DNA of 8,822 nucleotides, from contig JAGXOB010000060.1 of assembly GCA_019894735.1 (NCBI GenBank), positions 4,677 through 13,498 of the forward strand, in the 5' to 3' direction. Of this stretch, positions 5,461 through 8,822 are shown one piece after another. The position numbers were made by a program, and so were the translations under genes. The DNA comes from Promethearchaeota archaeon. GTDB taxonomy: Archaea; Asgardarchaeota; Lokiarchaeia; Sigynarchaeales; SOKP01. The first letter of the stretch is position 1. Every line of letters starts with the position of its first letter. The notes under the pieces were generated by a model. It was not told the DNA's origin. It searched no databases and worked only from the letters and a program-made list of their open reading frames with translations.

Positions 5461-5841
5461 TTTAAATCAATTTCCTTTACATTTTTATTAAATTTATTAT
5501 TTTATTTGCAATTAACAAATATACATTTTAGATTAAATGATAACTACCTTAATGATATCAAATATATATTTTTTACTATAATTTATCCTATAAATTCTAA
5601 GGGAGAGAGTTGTAAAGATATTTATTAATAGATCATAGTCTATTTTTTTTATCGTAGTTAGGTAAATATTCCCTTCTAAGATCGGAATAGAATTCTTTTT
5701 ATTTTTTTTTAATAATTGAAAATTTATTGAATTTGAGGAGTAATGATTTTTAGGAGAGAGCCTTTATTTGGATAAGAAATATAAATGAGATGAAATTTTA
5801 CTAAATAACGATTGAAATTAATTAAAATTTAGGGGATTCAA
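5461..5841. other. 381-nt gene-free divergent region upstream of EF1A and the AOR remnant
   Basis: This stretch is very A+T-rich and holds no convincing gene. For EF1A on the - strand there is AAAGGA near the start and AATATATATT at 5561-5570. On the + strand a weak hairpin, AATAGA (5627-5632) pairing with TCTATT (5639-5644), runs into eight T up to 5650 and resembles an intrinsic terminator. Further on, two strong Shine-Dalgarno-like motifs, GAGGAG (5735-5740) and AGGAGAG (5752-5758), precede tiny frames of 10 codons (ATG 5743) and 6 codons (TTG 5768). AGGGGAT before ATG 5842 is the ribosome site of the broken oxidoreductase gene. The size and disorder of the region fit a place where genes have been lost. 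Confidence 0.5.
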
Positions 5842-6372
5842 ATGGTAAATGGATATACGGGAAACATTCATAGAGTGGATTTAACAAATGAACAAATCAC
5901 AATAGAAAATCTCGAGGAAATTTTCTACCGTCGATATGTTGGAGGGGAAGGATTTGTTGCTTACTATCTCTTAAAGGAGTTAAAAGCAGGAATTGACCCA
6001 CTAAGTGCTAAAAATAAACTTATTTTTGCTACGGGCTCATTAACTGGATTTGCGATTCCTGGAACGGGTAGAAATAGTGTTGGTGCTAAATCTCCCTTAA
6101 CAGGGGGTTTTGGCGAAGCTGAAGTTGGAGGTCATTGGGTTGCTGAATTGAAGCATGCTTGATTTGACGCGATAATTATATAAGGAAAAGCAAAAAAACC
6201 TGTTTATTTATGGGTTAAAGATGGAGTTGCAGAATTAAAAGATGCTAACCATCTTTGGGGAAAAGTTACAGGTGAGGCGGAAGCAATCATTAAAAAAGAA
6301 TTAAGTGATCTATTTGTTCGTGTAATTCAAATTGGACCCGGAGGCGAAAACCTTGTACGCTACGCTTGTATT
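5842..6372 (+). pseudogene. Truncated aldehyde:ferredoxin oxidoreductase (AOR family) with two nonsense codons
   Basis: The frame encodes the N-terminal tungstopterin-binding domain of the AOR family, whose members oxidise aldehydes to acids using a tungsten cofactor, a 4Fe-4S cluster and ferredoxin. It starts at ATG with AGGGGAT 6 nt upstream. It reads through YTGNIHRVDLTN, GGEGFVAYYLLKEL, DPLSAKNKLIFATGSLTG, GAKSPLTGG and GGHWVAELKHA. A TGA at 6160-6162 stands where relatives have Gly, and a TAA at 6181-6183 stands where they have Glu. Both are one base from the expected codon (GGA, GAA). Homology resumes at once in the same frame with GKAKKPVYLWVKDG, DANHLWGKV and IGPGGENLVRYACI, then stops near 6372. 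About 177 of roughly 600 residues remain, without the cluster ligands. TGA as selenocysteine is unlikely, since it replaces Gly and a TAA follows. No frameshift has accumulated, so the decay looks fairly recent. Confidence 0.88.
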
Positions 6373-6826
6373 ATAATCTTAAATCCTCATACAATTCTTT
6401 TTTATTGTCTTTTAATAATTTGAAGATTTCTTTAATGTTTTCTTGAAAATTTTTTTTGTTTCCTCTAGAATCAGTAATTTCTACTATAACTTTATTTTGT
6501 AAAAATTTTTCAAAAACTAAATCGATATCTTCGATGTTAACTCGAGTTTCTCTAAAGTAGTCTAATAGGTAATGTAAGTAATAAGCTTTTACATATGAAT
6601 TTTGGTTATTGTTTGCGTTATCTAAATCCTTTTGATGGAAGAAATGTAATTGTTGAATAGCCACGCTTTCGTTATTATGATGAAAAGTGTTATCATCATT
6701 TTCGGTAAACGCCCAAGAAGTCCCGTAATCGATGTTTCTATTAACATAATTCGTAACAAATTCGTCGATTCCTGCTTTTTTTGCCCATTTTCCGTGAACG
6801 ACCCAATTAGGTATTTTTACATCACT
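6371..6826 (-). pseudogene. His-rich hypothetical protein frame without a usable N-terminal start (possible pseudogene)
   Basis: The - strand frame is open for 151 codons between stops, with protein-like content from the start: VKIPNWVVHGKWAKKAGI, then NESVAIQQLHFFHQKD and SYVKAYYLHYLLDYF. The repeated His/Asp pattern (HGKW, FHH, LHFFHQKD, YYLHYLLDYF) in a mostly helical protein suggests a metal-binding all-alpha hydrolase, but I do not recognise the family. The first standard start in frame is GTG 6664, which would discard the first His motif and leave 97 residues. An ATG at 6820-6822 lies one base out of frame just before VKIPNW; a single-base insertion after it would give an MVKIPNW start. 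The stop at 6371-6373 coincides with the end of AOR homology on the other strand. So either the C-terminus is cut by a rearrangement or the gene ends right at the junction. It may still be expressed from GTG 6664 as a short protein. Confidence 0.5.
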
Positions 6827-6973
6827 TTAAGAATAATTTTAAACTATATTTTTAATAGCGTTGGGTTAAAAAAAACATTTTTCTACAATATAAGATAATA
6901 AAAATAAAAAGTCATATTTCGTTATTAAACAATAATAGTTAAAAAAAAAAATTAAAAACATCAAACGATTATT

Positions 6974-7798
6974 ATGGTAAAAAACAAAGAAATTTTCCCT
7001 CGAGAAGGAGCTTTCATTATGGGTCGAGTTGTTGATATTCAAGCCCAGTACATTTATGTAGATTTACCTGATTACGATGGTTTACCTTCAGAAGAAATTG
7101 CAAGAGGTATGATACATATCAGTGAAATTTCGAGTAGATGGGTAAAAAATATTCGGAGTATTGTTAGAATTGGTCAACGGCTTGTATTAAGAGTTGTAAA
7201 GGTTGTTCCTGATAAAGGGCAGATTGATTTATCATTAAGACGAGTAAATTCCGCCCAAAAAGTTTTAATAGCAAAAGAACATAAATATGCTAATAAATTT
7301 GAAGTTTTATTGCAATTTTTAACTGAAACTGAGGGAATAGATTTGACTTTAGACCAAGCTTACGAATTAATTGGCTGGCCGATAAAAGAACAATTTGATC
7401 TTTACCAAGAAGCTGTCGAAGCTCTCAAAGAAGGAGGACAAGAAATCTTGGATGAACTTAATAATGTGTCTGAAGATATTAGAAAAGCGTTTTTAAAAGT
7501 TGTTGATGAAAATGTTGAAATTTCGACGGTTAGCATAAAAGGTAAGCTTAAACTTATGAACAAAAGCGGAGATGGTATAACCAAAATAAAAGATACATTG
7601 AATGAAATAATCAAGCTAATAGAAAAGCCAAAACCAACTAGGAAAATTGATTTATTGTATCTGGGAGCGCCTTTTTATAAATTAGAGATTATCTCTAAAG
7701 ATTATCTTGACGCGGAAAACATTTTATCAGACGCAATCGAGGTGTTAGAGAATACAACTCAACAAAATAATGGTTCCTTTGAATTTATAAGAGATTAA
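6974..7798 (+). CDS. eif2a: Translation initiation factor aIF2 subunit alpha
   Basis: aIF2 alpha joins the beta and gamma subunits to bring initiator Met-tRNA to the small ribosomal subunit. The 274 residues show all three domains. An S1/OB fold covers about 11-90 (GAFIMGRVVDIQ, GMIHISEISSRWVKNIRSIVRIGQ, VLRVVKVVPDKGQIDLSLRRV). A helical domain covers about 95-180 (ALKEGGQEILDEL). The C-terminal alpha/beta domain that contacts gamma follows from about 185 (KLMNKSGDGI, APFYKLEIISKDY). The loop that carries regulatory Ser51 in eukaryotes reads SSRWVKNIRS, the usual archaeal form. Start ATG 6974 matches the family N-terminus; no strong Shine-Dalgarno is seen, and upstream lies about 147 nt of A-rich DNA. 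nop10 follows after 32 nt, the standard archaeal pairing. The L44e and S27e genes that often precede it are absent here. Confidence 0.97.
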   Translation: MVKNKEIFPREGAFIMGRVVDIQAQYIYVDLPDYDGLPSEEIARGMIHISEISSRWVKNIRSIVRIGQRLVLRVVKVVPDKGQIDLSLRRVNSAQKVLIAKEHKYANKFEVLLQFLTETEGIDLTLDQAYELIGWPIKEQFDLYQEAVEALKEGGQEILDELNNVSEDIRKAFLKVVDENVEISTVSIKGKLKLMNKSGDGITKIKDTLNEIIKLIEKPKPTRKIDLLYLGAPFYKLEIISKDYLDAENILSDAIEVLENTTQQNNGSFEFIRD

Positions 7799-7830
7799 AC
7801 CTTAATTAATAAAAAGCCATAAGAAAGAAG

Positions 7831-8019
7831 ATGAAATACCTTCAAAAGTGTAAGGATTGCGCAAAATATGGAATAATTAACCCAAAATCTAAGTGTAAGT
7901 ATTGCGGGGGAACATTAATTAATCCATTTCCTCCAAAATTTTCTCCTATTGATAAATATTCAAAATATCGGATTATTTATTTTAAAGAGGAATTTAAAAA
8001 AAGATTTGAAGAAAGTTAA
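7831..8019 (+). CDS. nop10: H/ACA snoRNP protein Nop10
   Basis: Nop10 bridges Cbf5 and L7Ae in the archaeal H/ACA complex that guides pseudouridine formation in rRNA. The 62-residue protein has a small zinc ribbon with Cys7, Cys10, Cys22 and Cys25, then PFPPKFSPIDKYSKYR (32-47), the conserved linker that contacts Cbf5, and a basic C-terminal helix. Length is normal for an archaeal Nop10. It lies 32 nt after aIF2 alpha with a purine-rich AAGAAAGAAG before ATG, and is probably co-transcribed. Its TAA overlaps the stop codon of convergent gins51, sharing the bases TTAA at 8016-8019. Confidence 0.96.
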   Translation: MKYLQKCKDCAKYGIINPKSKCKYCGGTLINPFPPKFSPIDKYSKYRIIYFKEEFKKRFEES

Positions 8020-8714
8020 GTAATTTCTATTTTTTCTGCTAATTTCTCATAAATTAGAATTTTTGCGTTTTTATGAGGCATGTTGGCAATATCATTTTCC
8101 TGAAAAGGACCATAATTAATACCATCAATACCAACTAAGGGAGGAGAAGGATTGTTAAACCTAATAAGAATATAATTATATTGAACAACTTGTTCAGGTC
8201 GTTTTAGGATTTTTTTTGTTAGTACGGTATCAACATCAGGGTTTTCTAAGTCTTTTTCTGTGGGAGTTTCTACTGGAGAAGGTTTTATTAATACTTCTTC
8301 ATCCTCTAAGACTTTTTCTAATTCAATCGGTTCATCTTCCTCGTACAATACGAGGGTTTTTAGTTTTTTGAATCCTTTAATTGTGCTTACTAGATTTTGA
8401 AAAAATAGTTTCTCTGCTTCAATTATATTATTGTAATCAATTTCTTGAAGGATTAGAGCTGCGTTTAATAATTTTACCTCTCGAATTTTTAAATAATCGT
8501 TAAATAAATACTTAAATCCATACTTGTATGATTCTAATAATTGAATTTCAACATTTTGCTTACTTTCTAACTCAAATTTTGTGATGTACTCAACATTTTT
8601 CCTATAATACTCAAAATCCTCTTGAGTTAGTGGAGTCAACTCACTCTTTTCAAATTCTTTAAGCCAATGTTGGTAGAGATTCTGATAATCAGTTTTTAAA
8701 TTCATGCGTTTCAA
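8016..8714 (-). CDS. gins51: DNA replication complex GINS subunit Gins51 (Sld5/Psf1-like)
   Basis: Archaeal GINS, built from Gins51 and Gins23, works with MCM and GAN/Cdc45 at the replication fork. The 232 residues have the Gins51 order. A helical A domain covers about 1-120 (LYQHWLKEFEKSELTPL, a REVKLLNAAL core, and NNIIEAEKLFFQNLVSTI). An acidic linker spans about 125-178 (EEDEPIELEKVLEDEEV). A C-terminal beta-rich B domain ends the protein (YILIRFNNPSPPLVGIDG, YGPFQENDIANMPHKNAKILI, and a closing EKLAEKIEIT). A-then-B order fits Gins51/Sld5/Psf1 rather than Gins23. The start is TTG 8714, with AGGAG at 8730-8726 lying 11 nt upstream; ATG 8705 gives MNLKTDY and is an equally plausible start by family alignment. 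It is convergent with nop10 and overlaps it by 4 nt. Confidence 0.9.
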   Translation of the reverse strand: MKRMNLKTDYQNLYQHWLKEFEKSELTPLTQEDFEYYRKNVEYITKFELESKQNVEIQLLESYKYGFKYLFNDYLKIREVKLLNAALILQEIDYNNIIEAEKLFFQNLVSTIKGFKKLKTLVLYEEDEPIELEKVLEDEEVLIKPSPVETPTEKDLENPDVDTVLTKKILKRPEQVVQYNYILIRFNNPSPPLVGIDGINYGPFQENDIANMPHKNAKILIYEKLAEKIEIT

Positions 8715-8822
8715 AATTTTACATTCTCCTATAATAATGAAGATGAGAAATTTTATTATTTTAACTCAAATTGTTTTCGCAACTTCTTTACACAACAAAA
8801 ATACCGCTATATGATGAGGGAT

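Noticed and set aside
6160..6162. TGA in the AOR frame as a selenocysteine codon
   Set aside because: Relatives have Gly at this position, no SECIS-like structure was evident, and an in-frame TAA follows seven codons later.
6650..6898. 82-codon + strand frame opposite the His-rich frame
   Set aside because: It has no ribosome site, low-complexity Ile/Phe-rich content and no motif; the - strand frame has clear protein-like patterning.
8766..8822. 18-codon open frame on the - strand ending in TGA at the window edge, a possible end of a gene upstream of gins51
   Set aside because: Too short to separate from chance and without a recognisable C-terminal motif.

Overview
The window looks like a low-GC archaeal chromosome segment, most likely from an Asgard (Promethearchaeati) archaeon of Lokiarchaeia type. 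The archaeal assignment rests on diagnostic proteins: exosome subunit Csl4, RNA polymerase subunit RpoL, archaeal-type EF1A, aIF2 alpha, Nop10, a DUF99 protein and the GINS subunit Gins51. The Asgard assignment is an inference from an Arf-like small GTPase with a WDLGGQ switch II, combined with the strong A+T bias. No mobile element, CRISPR array, rRNA or tRNA was recognised.

Region 1 (1-767) holds the last 28 codons of an unrecognised + strand gene. A convergent METTL5-like rRNA adenine methyltransferase abuts it stop to stop. The methyltransferase frame covers the full family domain but has no ATG, GTG or TTG at the right place, and an in-frame TAG separates it from the nearest ATG.

Region 2 (about 810-3397, + strand) is an RNA-centred gene string: Csl4, an unrecognised 73-residue protein, RpoL with a long acidic N-terminal extension, a stand-alone RNase III-domain protein, and a DUF99 (endonuclease V-related fold) protein. 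Only the last two are tightly coupled, by 2 nt. A T-tract after csl4 and a TATA box 27 nt before the RNase III gene suggest several transcription units. The common theme is RNA synthesis, processing and decay.

Region 3 (3417-5460, - strand) holds the Arf-like GTPase and, upstream of it, translation elongation factor EF1A. They are separated by 265 nt containing T-tract terminator candidates.

Region 4 (5461-6973) is the decayed part of the window. A 381-nt gene-free stretch is followed by the N-terminal third of an aldehyde:ferredoxin oxidoreductase gene on the + strand, broken by a TGA and a TAA and cut off near 6372. Facing it is a His-rich open frame on the - strand that ends at the same point and has no usable start at its natural N-terminus. 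This looks like a rearrangement breakpoint between two housekeeping loci.

Region 5 (6974-8714) is the conserved archaeal pair aIF2 alpha - nop10 on the + strand. Convergent to it is the replication factor Gins51, whose stop codon overlaps that of nop10. This neighbourhood matches the known archaeal association of replication genes with the L44e/S27e/aIF2 alpha/Nop10 cluster, but L44e and S27e are not here. The last 108 nt are the region upstream of gins51. They hold its ribosome binding site and an 18-codon open frame on the - strand too short to call.
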